Below, in pieces: positions 1-11,289 of a stretch of 64,000 bases of DNA. The stretch lies in the NCBI GenBank assembly GCA_036362985.1, contig JAYGXS010000003.1, positions 73,862,162 to 73,926,161 of the forward strand. The letters are read 5' to 3'. The translations under genes and the position numbers were made by a program. Position 1 is the first letter of the stretch; each line of letters starts with the position of its first letter. A model generated the notes under the pieces. The model searched no databases. It saw only the letters and a list, made by a program, of their open reading frames with translations, and was not told the DNA's origin. Source of the stretch: Ligula intestinalis. Its lineage: Eukaryota; Platyhelminthes; Cestoda; Diphyllobothriidea; Diphyllobothriidae.

Positions 1-149
1 GTTGTAAATAACCAAGTTATTTTCTTTTTTTGCTGTGTCGCTCCTTCATTTCTGTAACGAGTTGACGACGTTTGTCTCGTTCTCCAACTGAGAAATCCTG
101 CTGAAAAGAACTCCCGGGTGAGAGTTTTTTATTCTAAAACGCTTAGACA

Positions 150-1815
150 GGATGAACTTTGCTTCTTGGCTGCTGGCCATGACCAACCTTCAGAGTGTTG
201 GCTATACTAAAGCCTTCCCTGCTGAGATGGGTTCTAAGCTGTGTTTGTGCTGAGAGTATTATAATTATCTCGGCCCCGTTCTTTCTTCGAGGAGAAGGTC
301 ACAGACACTAGTAGAGGTAATTTATTCTCAACAGGTTTAACAAGAAGCGTCTTGACTGATGCTTCATATGCCGTCATCATTTCTGGCTGACGTTGGATTA
401 GGCAGCTTGCGAAATTTGTTCTCCGGTGCTCCGTTGTGTTTGAAATTGCTTCAACTGAATCATCTTAATCTTTCAAACCCTTCCTAATAATTAAGTGTGC
501 CTGGTAGTCATCTGGTGGATTCTAGTTTGATTTCTTAGGAAATCCTGCTTCGGAAGTCAGCTTATTGTATCCGAATTACTAGATTCCATATGTTGCTGTA
601 GCCTAGGCGGGTAAACTAACCCAACTGCGATGTAACTCATGGCTCACGTTGGGGGCCTCAAAGCTCACTTGGCCACGGCGCTGACTGTACTAAAGCACGG
701 CCTTGCTGGTGTGGACTCGAATCATATCAAGGCACTTTCCACGACCACACTGCTCGCAGTCACAGGGAGCACGCCCCGCGTCTGACGTCGACCATGAGAA
801 CGCCCCTCTCCCAGTCCTCAGGGGTGGCAACCCCATCATGAGTCCAGCACGCAGGAGACAAGGGAACGATGCGGTGACTAATTACCCCCTTCCCCACTTC
901 AGGAACGATATAAGCGCTGTACAGAACTGCCCGCTTTACTCGCTTATTTTCCATGTCACACTGTAAACGCCTGAAGTGAATGGCCGAAAACAGCTGTTTG
1001 CCAATACTGTTTTTCAATCTTAAACTAAGTGAAATTTTCGGTATTATGATACAGCTAGGCATATGTTTGTAGCTCACTAATGTACTGCATTTCTGGGAAG
1101 ATCTGAATCACGATTTTTCACTGAAGGAAATTCTAACTAGAACACAAAGTTTGCGGATGAATTTAAAAGGACGATTTTCACTCTATCACAGGAATATCAG
1201 CTCTACTTGCTCGGTGATCTTCGCCATGATCTTAAGCATAAACTTGCCGTAAGACGGAATGGTGGATTATCGAAAGTGGTCCACACCTATGAAATAGTTA
1301 CGAGTTTAACTTCTCAGCTACGAATACAATTGCCCACTCACGAAGCAAGACAAGCCGACCACTTCAGCCAAATGGTGTGAAAACCTGAAAATCGAGAATC
1401 AAGGAAAATTTGGAAGTGGGATTAAACTCACGGCTCGTAACTCAACTGATTAGATTGTTGGCTGTACTCTCGCGGGTTCGAACCCCACCGAGACCGCTGA
1501 GTCTTTTATAATTAGGTCAGATGAAGTATGCCACCCTGCCAAAACCTCCTACTAATTAATTGTGCATGTAAGTCACCTGGCGGATTTTGAATCAATTGCT
1601 TAGGCATTCCTGTCTGGACAGGCAGCTTACTGTATCCGAACTGATGGATTGTAGCAGGCTGGATGGGAAACTTGACCCAACTACGATGAAACTCATGGCT
1701 CCCGTTGGGGGCCTCGAAACTAAATTGGCAGCGGTGCTGGCTGCATTAAAGCTTGCCTTTGCTGGTGTGGGCCCAAATTCCACCAAGGCACATTCGAAAT
1801 TGATTGGCTTTCTTT
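150..1815 (+). repeat. Tandem tRNA-derived repeat array
   Basis: Diverged copies of one unit follow one another here. A unit carries a stretch beginning near AATAATTAAG, then a TGGATTCTAG-like segment, GCTTAGGAAATCCTG, a GGGTAAA..GACCCAA segment and an ACTCATGGC..GTTGGGG lead-in to a tRNA-like core. Core remnants lie near 161-231, 638-726, 1430-1495 and 1690-1790; the one near 1430-1495 keeps a good B box (GGTTCGAACCCC). The same unit recurs at 13.1-13.4 kb and 63.0-63.3 kb, where the tRNA part is better preserved. Small ORFs across the array are chance readings. This is a SINE-like or satellite-like family; no name can be given. Confidence 0.55.
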
Positions 1816-4520
1816 AGCGATTCCGGGACAAGTGGCGGTTAGGGAAAGTTAGATCTGGTGTATGTGGTTAATGATGGGAGATAATGGGCAGTTTCAACTG
1901 CATTCTCTATTGCCTTTTTATCGTAATTTGTGTGGTGTGTTGCCTAACTATCGTGCTTTTGAATAGAATTCGATCGGTTTACTACATTAGATCATTACTC
2001 GAATACCAATGTGAATGCATTTAGGAAGATTTAGAAATAATAATAAACTGCATCAGGCATATTAGGTGCTTAAAAGAACTATAGGAATAACTAAGTGTTT
2101 GCCAAGAAAAATAAAATTTTCTCTATAATTCCGTGATTTTAGAGGCGTAAAAAAATTATATAAATTCGAACAATAAATAAAGATATTGTGTTAAATTGAA
2201 AACTTGGAGCAACCACTTTCTATTTATAGAAAGAACTTGTTTTAGTCAAAACATTCTGTTAACTTTAGTCTTAATGGACAAGTATTTATTGAATGTCATC
2301 AACAAAAGTGTCAGAATTTTCCTTGTTTTTACTGTCTTCTTTGATGAATTTATAAATTCTGCATTTGTTCGACGTTTACACCAAAAACTTTCAAATAAGA
2401 TAGATATAAAGAGCATTTACCGAAATAAAGTGTTTTTCAATATCAGTTTTAATGAAGATGGCAACGTTTTTGATATACAGGAATGCCTGAAAACAGCAAA
2501 ACACATTGTCGAGTGTAAAGCTTGTCCGCAATGGAGTTTTGAAACTAATATTCCTAAGATTCATAAAAAAACTTTTCATAAAAGGTTATTTCTTAGAAAT
2601 TGCTTTGATTAGATATTCGGCTGAGGAACTTCTGCGTTTTTTTAACTTTTTCAACGTAATGTCACAATGAAATTTGGTATTTTTGAGAATTTATTTAGGT
2701 TTCCTGAAGATAAACGATTTAATTTGACTTGAGAGAAAAGAACTTTCGTTTCTCTTTATAATGGATTACCTTCCGCGTGAGAAGATTAATTCAACATTCA
2801 GTTATAAAATGGCGAATTCAAAAAAACTGGCCATATACATTGCCATTTTTTTAACTACTCATTATTTTTTCGTCTGTTTAGTTTCTAAATGAAGCAAAAG
2901 GGGGACGTAAAGTATACAAAAAACTATATTTCTTCACGACGTACATCCAATAAAAGCTTTTTGTTGAAGGACATTCGAGGTTCATTGGTGCATTCAATCA
3001 AATACTCTTCTGTCATTACATTTTGTGCAAAAAGGCTTAACAGAATAGAAAAAACATAATTTTTAAAATAAAACCCGTCAATGTTACTGCAAGTAAATTT
3101 GGTCCCTTTAACTTGGCTTCACTTCAATCTGAACAATTTTGGATGAACTTTACCAGTTCTGCAAGGGATATTTTCTATACCTATTTTACTTATTTTGCAG
3201 ATCCTCCCTAGTATTATCAAAATTAAAGTGTAGTTTGGTTCTCTCGCTTGTAATAGCATTGGAAATTCCTTCCATATGAGACTACTCCCAATTTCCCCAA
3301 AACAAATGGGCATTTGTCTTAGTAAACCTAACGAAAATGACGATTTAGCTAAGTAAAAGGCTTTCGCAGCATTCAATAAACTGAATGAATCAAAATAGTG
3401 TTACTAAATATACGCTAATGTACCAGGTTGTATTTCATTATGAACGTTGCATTGTCATTGTTGACTACGGTAAGCTAGGTTGTTTTTTCTGCAATTTGTT
3501 ATCATCTGCTCGCGCTGTTTGCAGTAGACTTCTCACGTGATCGATGAGTAGGGTTTCAGGAAATCATAAGGCGCCACCCGCGCGCCAGACCACCAAATGT
3601 TCATCATCAGATTCCTTTGATGAATAGCGCACCTTGGCCTCTCTTTTGTTGGATTCACCTTGTCCACTCATTGTGCCGAACATTGGTAGTTATTGGATTG
3701 GGTCCATTTCTCATAAAATGTTACGAAGTGATTCAAAAGTGAATCTCTTTTGGGACGAGAAAGCAACAACACGCAAGCTTCTAAAAGTTTTCGTTTCTGC
3801 TCTTTAGTCAGTGCATTTGGAACTCATATATCCGAATTTTACATTTCACTGCCTTCAGCTAGCTGCAGTTATTTGGTTTGCTTATCAAAACCAAACATTA
3901 AGGATAATTCAAGTGCACTCTGAAATGGATCCGGCTCGAAAGTGACTTTCTGTTCATCATCATCCTCCTTTGATTGTAGCCAACCAAGTGGCACATTCGT
4001 GAGAGCAAAAAAGCGAGAACTGAATAATGAAATATGACTGCTGTGTAGTAATAATATAGAAAAATACACCGTGATATGTTCCGAGCTGCCTGCGATTCTG
4101 TATTTCCTTGTAAGCACTATTATTTCATAATTGTACAAATTCCCAGCAGTTCCATTGTTAAACAAGTATAATAAACATAGATTTTTAATACAAATAAAGC
4201 ACAAAATGATTAAGAAAAATGAAAAATGTGTGACTGCTTCCAAAAATAGAAGAATACCAAAGTGAAATAGCGAAGTGAAGATAAAAGCTGCCCAAGTTAA
4301 ATATGTAAGGTTATGTTATGTGAACTCTTGGTATAGTATACATACACATAGATGGCTTACTACTATGTCGGTTATAGACAGAGGGTTTTCCTCTGTCTGC
4401 TACTTACTATATTCATATAACGACATACTGAAGGTTGTTTTATTGCGACTTTTTGAATTAAAATTTTTTTATGCATCACAAGTTGTTTTTTGTTCTTTGT
4501 GGTATTATTAGGTTCAGGGC
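1816..4520. other. AT-rich stretch without recognised genes
   Basis: This stretch is markedly AT-rich with long A and T runs. No domain, tRNA or transposon end was recognised apart from the unassigned 138-codon reading frame listed separately. Short frames on the minus strand near 3119-3376 and 3869-4243 match nothing I know. Confidence 0.4.
2196..2612 (+). CDS. Unassigned 138-codon ORF, possibly spurious
   Basis: This is the longest frame in the AT-rich left part. The predicted product starts with a hydrophobic half (ILLTLVLM, FLVFTVFF) and ends in a basic part with two Cys in VECKACPQW and a lysine/histidine-rich tail. I recognise no family. The AT-rich base composition makes lysine, isoleucine and phenylalanine codons common by chance, and no neighbouring splice sites or related copy support it. 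It could be an exon remnant, an element relic or noise. Confidence 0.15.
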   Translation: MKTWSNHFLFIERTCFSQNILLTLVLMDKYLLNVINKSVRIFLVFTVFFDEFINSAFVRRLHQKLSNKIDIKSIYRNKVFFNISFNEDGNVFDIQECLKTAKHIVECKACPQWSFETNIPKIHKKTFHKRLFLRNCFD

Positions 4521-4874
4521 TGTTGCAATATATAGGCCAAGGAAAACAAGTTTCGCGGAAACTTATTCATTTTTCATGTTTTCATGCACGCATTTCGCTG
4601 ACTATACACGTTGAAGCCCCACCCCTCAAACCCTCTGTTAACAGCATTTCCTTTTTAGACGCTCCTGAGATAATTCGTAGCTGAGGAGGCTTGCATAACC
4701 TACCGTCGCCCCTGACCCTGGGCCTCATTACGAATTCCATACTTGACGATCCGATGAAATATAATTAGTGACTGCAAACATAGACCTGAAATTGAGGCAA
4801 AGATTTGCATCCCAGGTTTGTCTTTTGATTGAGATAAAGAAGCCGTGTCGATCACCGGCATCATAGTTTTATTA

Positions 4875-4916
4875 GTCTGAGCTTTCAAACTGTTGCGGGG
4901 GTCCAGCGTCAGAGGT
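4875..4916 (-). ncRNA. Degenerate hammerhead-like motif
   Basis: Read on the minus strand, the core is CTGACGC (CTGANGA expected, last A changed to C), followed by a GGACCCC..CAGTTT stem II region and GAAAGCTCAGAC. The self-complementary AGCT and the CTC triplet are kept. The change at the invariant core A makes activity unlikely. It is the mirror partner of the better preserved motif at 5189-5230. Confidence 0.45.
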
Positions 4917-5188
4917 AAAGTGTTCAACGGAAGCAAGCAACTTTTATAGGGAGAAGGGGCCAATTAACCGTCATAGAGGTAGGGGAGGGGGTAGGAAAAG
5001 GACAAATCAACCGAGAATAATTGTCCATGCCGGCAGCAAGCTGGCGCCCGCATGTTGCCCTGCGCACCTATCTCCAGACTCATGGCACCGGCGGTTAAAG
5101 AGTCCTCTCCCTGCCCCCACTCCCCTGTCTCTATGACGGTAAGTGGCCCTTTCCCCTATAAATATTGTTTGCTTTCGTTGACAATTTT

Positions 5189-5230
5189 GTCTCTGACGAT
5201 GGGCTCCCGCAAGAGTTCGAAAGCTCAGAC
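5189..5230 (+). ncRNA. Hammerhead-ribozyme-like motif (best preserved, AGCT type)
   Basis: Stem I can form between GTCT (5189-5192) and AGAC (5227-5230). The core CTGACGA (5193-5199) fits CUGANGA. Stem II pairs GGGCTC (5201-5206) with GAGTTC (5213-5218) around a CCGCAA loop. GAAA follows (5219-5222), and stem III would be the palindrome AGCT (5222-5225), which can pair only between two molecules. The cleavage triplet would be CTC (5224-5226). One extra T (5200) sits between the core A and stem II, which is not canonical but recurs in the related copies. Hammerheads in Penelope-like elements are described in the literature; self-cleavage of this one is untested. Confidence 0.6.
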
Positions 5231-5289
5231 TAATAAAACTATGATTCCAGTGATCGAAACTGCTTCTCCTTCTCAAATCTAGAATTCTC

Positions 5290-6480
5290 TTTATATTCAT
5301 GTATTTCTCTCGCATGAAATTGCTATACCGCTTTAGCAAGGAAGACGCATGCTGAGTTGGAGAGCGTTCTTGATATGTCGACGAATGCCCTTTGGTCTCT
5401 TTAACAGGCGGACTCTTTAGTTTATACCGGTTAAAACTGTCAAAGGCAAGACTGTTCTTGAAGGTTTTTGCCTACGCATTGAATGCTTGGACGTCTCTTT
5501 TTATGTAGATGGCATATAATTACCCATTCGGTAAAACCCGCTCGACGAACACGTCAAAAACGAAGGTTATCACTTTAAAAAAACTCTTTGGAGATAGGGA
5601 TTCAGCTATCATTATGGATACCTCTAATTAATACATCGGACGACACAACTGACCGATGCGATCAAACTTAAAACGCTGATGCCCTAAAAATTAACTATGG
5701 ACCAAATGTGACTGCCCACAGCAGATTCTACTGCTTGTCCATGTTAGCATTCTTCAGCGTCTATAACTTGGACACAACAACGAAAAACGCAGATTTCTGA
5801 AGTGTATTTTACTTTTGCTATTATAATGACTTTGACCGCGGTTTTATTCAAAATAAACTCCCAATTCGTCCACTACGGACAAAGCAGAAATACGAAACGT
5901 ATGATTGGCGCTGTATAGCCGGAATTGATGAGTTGGTTTTCAGTCTTCTCCTGTGTTCTTAAGAGACTGCCAACGCCCATGTTGTGTTATAATAACCCAA
6001 TTCTAATTGTGCTAATGGTTGCTTGCGTCACTCATCTTTCCCAAGAGCATAAGCAGCAAGAAAATGGAAACATTCTGCTCACGTAGGCCTTCCTTAAAAA
6101 ATGCTTACAATGTTTCGGCCTCTCATGTAGAAATTACATTTATTGTTTATTTTTAACCCATTTTTACTAACATGGCACCAGTTTCAACTTAAACTGTAGA
6201 GAAAAAAGGCCATACAAAGGCGTCTTTTTAGAGTAAAAGTTTAAATAGTTCATTTATGGGTGCGTTAAAACCGAAGGATTACCAGTCGGCTTTTCTGCTG
6301 CATTTTGTGGCATGCACAGATTAACAAATTATAAGGTAATGTTTGAATATGCTATTCCAAGTTATTATAAAAAAGATTTAAAGCATCTAAAACCAAACTA
6401 TAAGTGACAAGACATTTAGTGGTGATTGTTAGGGGTGTTTAGCAGATTTGCATAGTTCAAATGAGTCAATTGTGAAAAAG
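5290..6480. other. No recognised feature
   Basis: I see no conserved coding frame, RNA gene or repeat end in this stretch. Confidence 0.4.
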
Positions 6481-6511
6481 TCGCAGTTTTGGTGGTAGTC
6501 GAACCCACACA

Positions 6512-6801
6512 GCAGGGAAGGCTTTTGCGTAGCCAACGCTTTACCATTGAGCTACGACGCCAGGCCGTGTGCCGTAAATTTTATTACACTGTAATCGATT
6601 TTATCCACCCAGCTTACCACTCGTATGTAATCCACCATTAGAGAACAGCCTGAGCCTTCAGCTTGCTGTTCCGTAATGGTGGATTCCATACGAGCGATAA
6701 GCTGGGCGGAAAAAATCGATCCAAGTGTGATTAAATGCACGGCGCACAGCCTGGCGTCGTAGCTCAATTGTCGACCGTTGGCTACGCGAAAGCCTTCCCT
6801 G
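6512..6801. repeat. 290-bp palindrome built of two head-on tRNA-like cores
   Basis: The arms (about 6512-6640 and 6674-6801) are reverse complements and the centre itself continues pairing (AACAGC with GCTGTT), so almost the whole block can fold into one hairpin. Each arm carries a tRNA-like core: on the minus strand near 6487-6570 and on the plus strand near 6760-6845, with the A-box-like TAGCTCAAT and an anticodon-arm-like GTTGGCTACGC. The left copy also keeps a B-box-like GGTTCGACTACC. The cores belong to the same family as those at 0.15-1.8, 13.3 and 63.2 kb. Confidence 0.65.
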
Positions 6802-6854
6802 GTGTGTGTTTTGAATATCCACCGAGGCCGCGCGTTTTTTAGACTTGAATCAAT

Positions 6855-7345
6855 TGAAGGCAAACGTAGCTTATGAAGCCCCACTCATATACCCCTGGTC
6901 CCAGCATGTTTTCCTGCAAAAATGCTGGTTAAAGAGTTTTGTGGGGTAAAGAAATAGGACAGACAGAAGGAAATTTTTAAACATAAGTGCAAAGTGAAAA
7001 AAATGCAGTCGAAGTTGCTTCCCGCGGCCGCTGGGAGCAGGTTGTTCCGCATTTACATTGAAGGTGTGCGCGGCGTTTCCCGCCGCGGAATATACTAATC
7101 TAACTCCACAGGTAAGAAGACGTACACGACCTTCTAACCACCATTTCAATTTTTCGGAAAATTCAAGAAACCTTCAATTTGATAATCGGGTTTTTCCGCA
7201 ATAAGTTAAATTATAATACAGAGTAGGAAAATCCACTGATATAAATCAACGAGACTTCCGCATACAGTAAAATTAAGGTGCGTTTAGCATTTATTTAAGT
7301 ATATCCCACTGCTTGTCCTACTTTCCCGCCCATAAAACCCGATTA
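6855..7345 (+). repeat. Copy 1 of a duplicated ~480-bp unit with a GC hairpin
   Basis: About 480 bp repeat at 8830-9320 in the same orientation with an estimated 75-80% identity. The best conserved part is GAAGGTGTGC, a GC hairpin (GCGGCG 7070-7075 with CGCCGC 7081-7086), ATATACTAATCTAACTCC and GGTAAG. Both copies lie downstream of tRNA-derived sequence, so the full repeating block may be larger. No coding frame is shared between the copies. Confidence 0.6.
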
Positions 7346-7499
7346 ACACTGTTTTCGTAGGAAAAAATGCAATTTGTTGTGATTAATGAGTAGGGCTTCA
7401 TAAGTTTTTGTTGCTCAATTGAATTAAATGTTAAAATCGGAATTTCGGGTTGGCATTTGGATATTTCGTTCTTCTGCTAGCCATTAGAGGTTGCATTAA

Positions 7500-7560
7500 A
7501 AGTGTTGTTGATATGATTAGGGTTGAGGTTAGGTTTAGGGTTGGGTGAGGGCTGGATTTG
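7500..7560 (+). repeat. Short degenerate TTAGGG-like patch
   Basis: TTAGGGTTGAGG, TTAGGTTTAGGG and GGGTTGGG follow one another here. It is shorter than the similar patch at 10.0-10.2 kb. Confidence 0.3.
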
Positions 7561-8500
7561 GGCTAAGAGTCAAGTTTTCCTGCCGCATATTATCTTATCC
7601 AATCAAAAGTTATTCATCAAGAACCCTCGATTTCCGTCTATTTACCCGCCCTTTATTCGTGCATTTCCATTTGTGTGGTTTTCTTTCGATGCGTCGTTTG
7701 AGCGGATTCCGTCAACTGTCGCATCCAATAACGTCAATATTACCATTTTTCCTTTATTTAAGGAACCATTCACCGTGTTACCTCACTGAACGTCCATATT
7801 CGAACCTGGCCGCCAAATAAACAATATAAAGAGAAAGCGCACCCAAACTGAACGATAAGAGTATTTGGCGAGTATGCGTAGCTTTCGATAAATTCTATTC
7901 GGGCCGTTACAATTATATAGGGAGGGGTACACATTAACATGCTGCTAATTAAGTTACCACAAAACGCAAATTAGTCATGGGGATGAGGGAGGGGGTGTGG
8001 GGTTGGTAGTAATCAGCTGATGAGGGTTTGTTGAGTCCGGACAGGGGATGGCGATGGGATGGGATGAATGATAAGAGACATAAGTACCCAATTGTACTGA
8101 ATTTCTTCCCACCACTTCTTATCTTTATTCCTTTAGCATTCTAGTTCTAGAGATTTCTTAAATTCCGATCTATTAGGTCTGCTTTGTTTTCTTGTGCGTG
8201 ACTAGCTGTAGATGCTTTATAAAATTTATTTTATGTGAGTGAATGGAACCTTCGTAGCCGAAAAAAGCTTTGCCCAGAATAAACCGTTACATGTTCTTCC
8301 GCAACTGACCCATCGACTGTAAAAAAATGGAACTAAATACCTGATATTCCATGCAAAACAGCCTCTTTATAAAGCAGAAGAGTTGAAGCAGTTCCTCTGA
8401 AAGAATTAGAGGATTCAAGCAAGCGGTATTATCGAAAAAAAGTAGATGTGATCGCTGGCACAAGCATTTTATTCACCCACTGGTCAGTGATCTTACTAAG
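7561..8500. other. No recognised feature
   Basis: Two overlapping short plus-strand frames (7523-7820) match nothing known and look like chance readings. Confidence 0.35.
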
Positions 8501-8689
8501 CGGCAGTTATATTTGCCAGGCAGATCGCGGAATATGGGAAAAATGCGATGTCTCCCTTGGTGGTTAGTCAGAGGGTATTCGAGATTCGCACAGTTTGGCA
8601 TCCCATCCATTGTAACTCTATGATAGAGGACCCGTGGGTGTCTGAACCAACAGCTCGACCGTCGTTTTCGATTACGTTTACGGCGAGCT

Positions 8690-9325
8690 TTAAGAAGCTT
8701 AAGGCAAACGCGGTAGCTCAACGCGGGGTGATAGTTAAAGTAGACTCGCGTATGATCGACCTCACTCGCTCACAATTCCCACACCTGTACCCAGTGTCCA
8801 GACAAAAGTCGAGAAGACCTGAGATGGCAAAAGTGGCTTATGTAGGCGCACTCAAATACCCCTAGTCCGAGCATTTGTCCTGCAAACTCGATGGTTAGAG
8901 AGTTCTCGGTTGTGGGGAAAGAGAATATGCAGCGAAAAACATTTTTCCGAAGTTAAAAGTGAAAAGATATAGTCGAAGTTTTTTCCCGCGGCGGCTGGGA
9001 GTAAATTGTTCCGTATGTAAATTGAAGGTGTGCGCGGCGCTTCGCGCCGCGGACTATACTAATCTAACTCCAGAACGGTAAGTTGGACCTCAGGTAGGTT
9101 GAAGTAGACGACCTCCTAGCCATCATTATAATTTTTCAGAAAATTCAAGTAATCTGCAATTTGATGATCGGTTTTTCCGCAATAAGTCAAACAATAATCC
9201 AGATTAGGAAAATCTACAGATATTAATCAACATCACTTCTAAATACAGTAAAATAAAAATGCCTTTAGCCTTTATTAAAATATATTCCACTGTGTGTTTT
9301 AACTCCCCATCCATAAAACCCTATA
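8690..9325 (+). repeat. Copy 2 of the duplicated unit with a GC hairpin
   Basis: Partner of 6855-7345. The hairpin is longer here: GCGGCGC (9034-9040), loop TTC, GCGCCGC (9044-9050), again followed by a TATACTAATCTAACTCC segment and then GGTAAGT. A tRNA-like fragment with GGTAGCTCAACG lies upstream near 8700-8730. Conservation of the hairpin while the flanks diverge suggests the stem matters or is recent. It is not one of the spliceosomal RNAs I know. Confidence 0.6.
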
Positions 9326-9994
9326 ACCACCGTTTTCTTAGGAAAACACGCAGGGAGTAGGGAATAATGAGTGAGCCTAGATAAGTTATTGTTGCCCCTG
9401 AGATGGGTGGAGGACACAGGTGACTGGCACGACCAGCCCTCTGAGCTGCGCCGCAGCAACACATGCCGGAGCGCCATAAAGGCCACCTTAAAAAGGAGCA
9501 ACCCTTCAAGCCAGGGCTTTTGGTGCACCGTGATATCTTCGAGTGCTGGTGAGGAAATAAATGCGCTGGTGAGGATTGATCTGCCTCTCACCCTCCCGCC
9601 ACACGCATCAAGCCGCCGCCTAGCTGATCGGTCAACCGGTGTGGGATGGGCATAGTGGCTGACACCAAGATTCATATAACCAGGGGATAGGAAGGAGCGG
9701 ACGCCTTCTGACTCCCAGTCCACCCGTCAGCCCCTTCACAAACAATACACTGAAGGTGTGTCCCGTAAATGCGTCATCTGGCAGTACTGCAGAGAGAACG
9801 AGCTGGAGCTGGGCGTTGTAAAATAGGTTGTACAAGAGAAGAAAAAGAAGAACAGAACCGGAACCTTCCTTTTACCCAGTGGAATCTATGCGTCACGGAT
9901 GACTCATTTCGGTGAGGATAACATGCATGGCTGCCTTAACAGGACACGGAAACAGTAACCGCCCATGTGGTTATGCGCCCAACTCCAGGATAAA
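9326..9994. other. No recognised feature
   Basis: Overlapping frames on both strands (for example 9265-9723 minus) lack any recognisable domain. Confidence 0.3.
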
Positions 9995-10180
9995 TTAGGC
10001 TAAGGATTAAGGTGAGGGTTTGGGTTCAGTTCCTGGCTAGGTTTTAGGTAGGGGTTAAGGTAAGATTTGGAACTAGGGTCAGGATAATGGGGGGTAATTA
10101 AGGTTTGTGTTAAATGTGAGGTTAAGGCTTAGGTTAGGGCTAAGGTTAAGACTAAGCTTACTTACAGTTTAGCTTTATAT
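9995..10180 (+). repeat. Degenerate telomere-like GGTTAAG/TTAGGG tract
   Basis: Imperfect repeats such as GGATTAAGG, GGTTTTAGG, GGGGTTAAGG, AGGTTAAGG, AGGTTAGGG and AGGTTAAGA fill about 180 bp. Flatworm telomeres are TTAGGG, so this may be an old interstitial telomeric tract, but simple-repeat decay gives the same picture. Confidence 0.4.
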
Positions 10181-10741
10181 TAGTGTTATTGTTAGGATAA
10201 AGACAAGAATATTTTGCCTTCATGAAATTTGCCGCAAGTTTACCCATTTTAAGTTGGTGGAATGTTACTATTCCCGTCTTCTGTTTAGACGACTACCCAA
10301 ATCATCCGTGCTCTCGTTTCTAAGTCAGACAACGTCATAACACAGATCGATATTTTAGTATTCACTGATTAGCTGCCATCAAGTATGACTCAGGCGCACG
10401 TTGGCAAATCATCAATGACTAATTCTCAAATTAGTAAATCTATTTCAACCACTGAGTGCCAAGATGTTTAAGGTCTTGCAGTCAACTCACGTATTCTCCT
10501 CTTCTTTCTGACTTGCGGATTTTCGACTTTTCTTGTTGCCTGCAAATCGTATCACACTAAGCCCAGCGTGACTTCGGGAAATCGATGAATAGACGGCGCC
10601 CGATTTTCTGACTGTGTGAGTCTTTCTGCTTTCCGTAGTCTGCACAGGGGAATTGCTCACTACCTACCCAAAGCTCGTTCACTGACTACACACTAAGCAT
10701 GTGAGTTAAGGTTAGAAGACAGCATGCGGGATTTATGAGCT

Positions 10742-11233
10742 GGTGAAACGGGCAGACGCTTTGGCACAAGGTTGCATGAGCATCGGCTCGCAATCAACCG
10801 CGAGGACAAGCTGTCTTTGGTCTATGACCACGTAAAGCAGAAGAAACACAAATTCGCCTTTGAAAAAGCAAGGGTAATAGGCCGGGCCAACGACAAGATG
10901 GCCAGACTGCTGCTAGAAAGTTGGTCATCGACTGGCACACTAAACAGAGCCATGGACCTTCATCCCGCCTACCAAGCGCTCTGCAAAAGGCTAACATCAG
11001 CTCAAAATGAAGCAATAGATTGGGCGGAGAGAGATAAACAGGGCCGACAGCCGGTAGCCGCGAGCAAAGAGGATGGAAACTCTCACGAGTCACAAAAACG
11101 ACTTGACATAGCTCACGACGGCGCGAGCAATTCAAACAGCCAAGAAAATCGATTGGCGCAATCGACTGACGCATGGGCGAATGGACGTTCACATCTATCT
11201 GACGCACACAGGAATACAGACACCTCGCTCTGA
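10742..11233 (+). pseudogene. PLE GIY-YIG endonuclease, C-terminal half
   Basis: The frame reads GETGRRFGTRLHEHRLA near its start, the second half of a GIY-YIG nuclease fold in which the arginines and the HEH segment follow the GIY and YIG strands. It continues with a conserved PLE-type tail: FEKARVIGRANDKMARLLLESW, then TGTLNRAMDLHPAYQAL, and ends in a hydrophilic stretch. GIY-YIG nucleases fused to reverse transcriptase are the mark of Penelope-like elements, where they nick target DNA. The reverse transcriptase is missing; a stop lies just before GETGRR and no ATG opens the frame. The stop codon abuts the hammerhead-like motif at 11227-11267, the position expected for a PLE terminal unit. 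Confidence 0.7.
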
Positions 11234-11267
11234 CGATGAGAGCGAGCGAGCTTTTGAAACGTCAGCC
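11227..11267 (+). ncRNA. Hammerhead-ribozyme-like motif after a PLE endonuclease
   Basis: GCT (11227-11229) can pair with AGC (11264-11266) as stem I. The core CTGACGA is at 11230-11236. Stem II pairs GAGAGC with GCTTTT, including G-T pairs, around a GAGCGA loop. GAAA (11256-11259) is followed by the palindrome ACGT and the triplet GTC. The tail GAATAAAC is shared with the motifs at 15.7 and 24.1 kb. The extra T after the core recurs here. Confidence 0.5.
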
Positions 11268-11289
11268 TGAATAAACTTTGGTCTCAGAA

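Larger units (their letters stand above)
4826..5284. repeat. Inverted pair of PLE terminal units with ribozyme motifs
   Basis: The left arm (about 4826-4992) and the right arm (about 5110-5284) are reverse complements at roughly 75-80% by eye, separated by about 117 bp. Each arm runs from a CCCCTCCCCT..CTCTATGACGGTTAA lead through a CCCTATAAA box to a hammerhead-like motif and a tail ending in GATCGA..GCTTCT. The same unit occurs singly at 39.31-39.48 kb. Inverted terminal repeats are known for Penelope-like elements, so I read this as a PLE terminal-repeat pair that has lost its coding part. Confidence 0.55.

Noticed and set aside
703..1077. Overlapping ORFs on both strands (87 and 105 codons)
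   Set aside because: They lie within the tRNA-derived repeat, share no frame between repeat copies and show no domain.
1587..1817. 76-codon ORF
   Set aside because: It is a reading of the tRNA-derived unit; other copies do not keep the frame.
7061..7112. Spliced-leader RNA gene
   Set aside because: A donor-like GGTAAG follows a hairpin in two copies, but the upstream sequence does not resemble flatworm spliced leaders I know and no Sm site was found.
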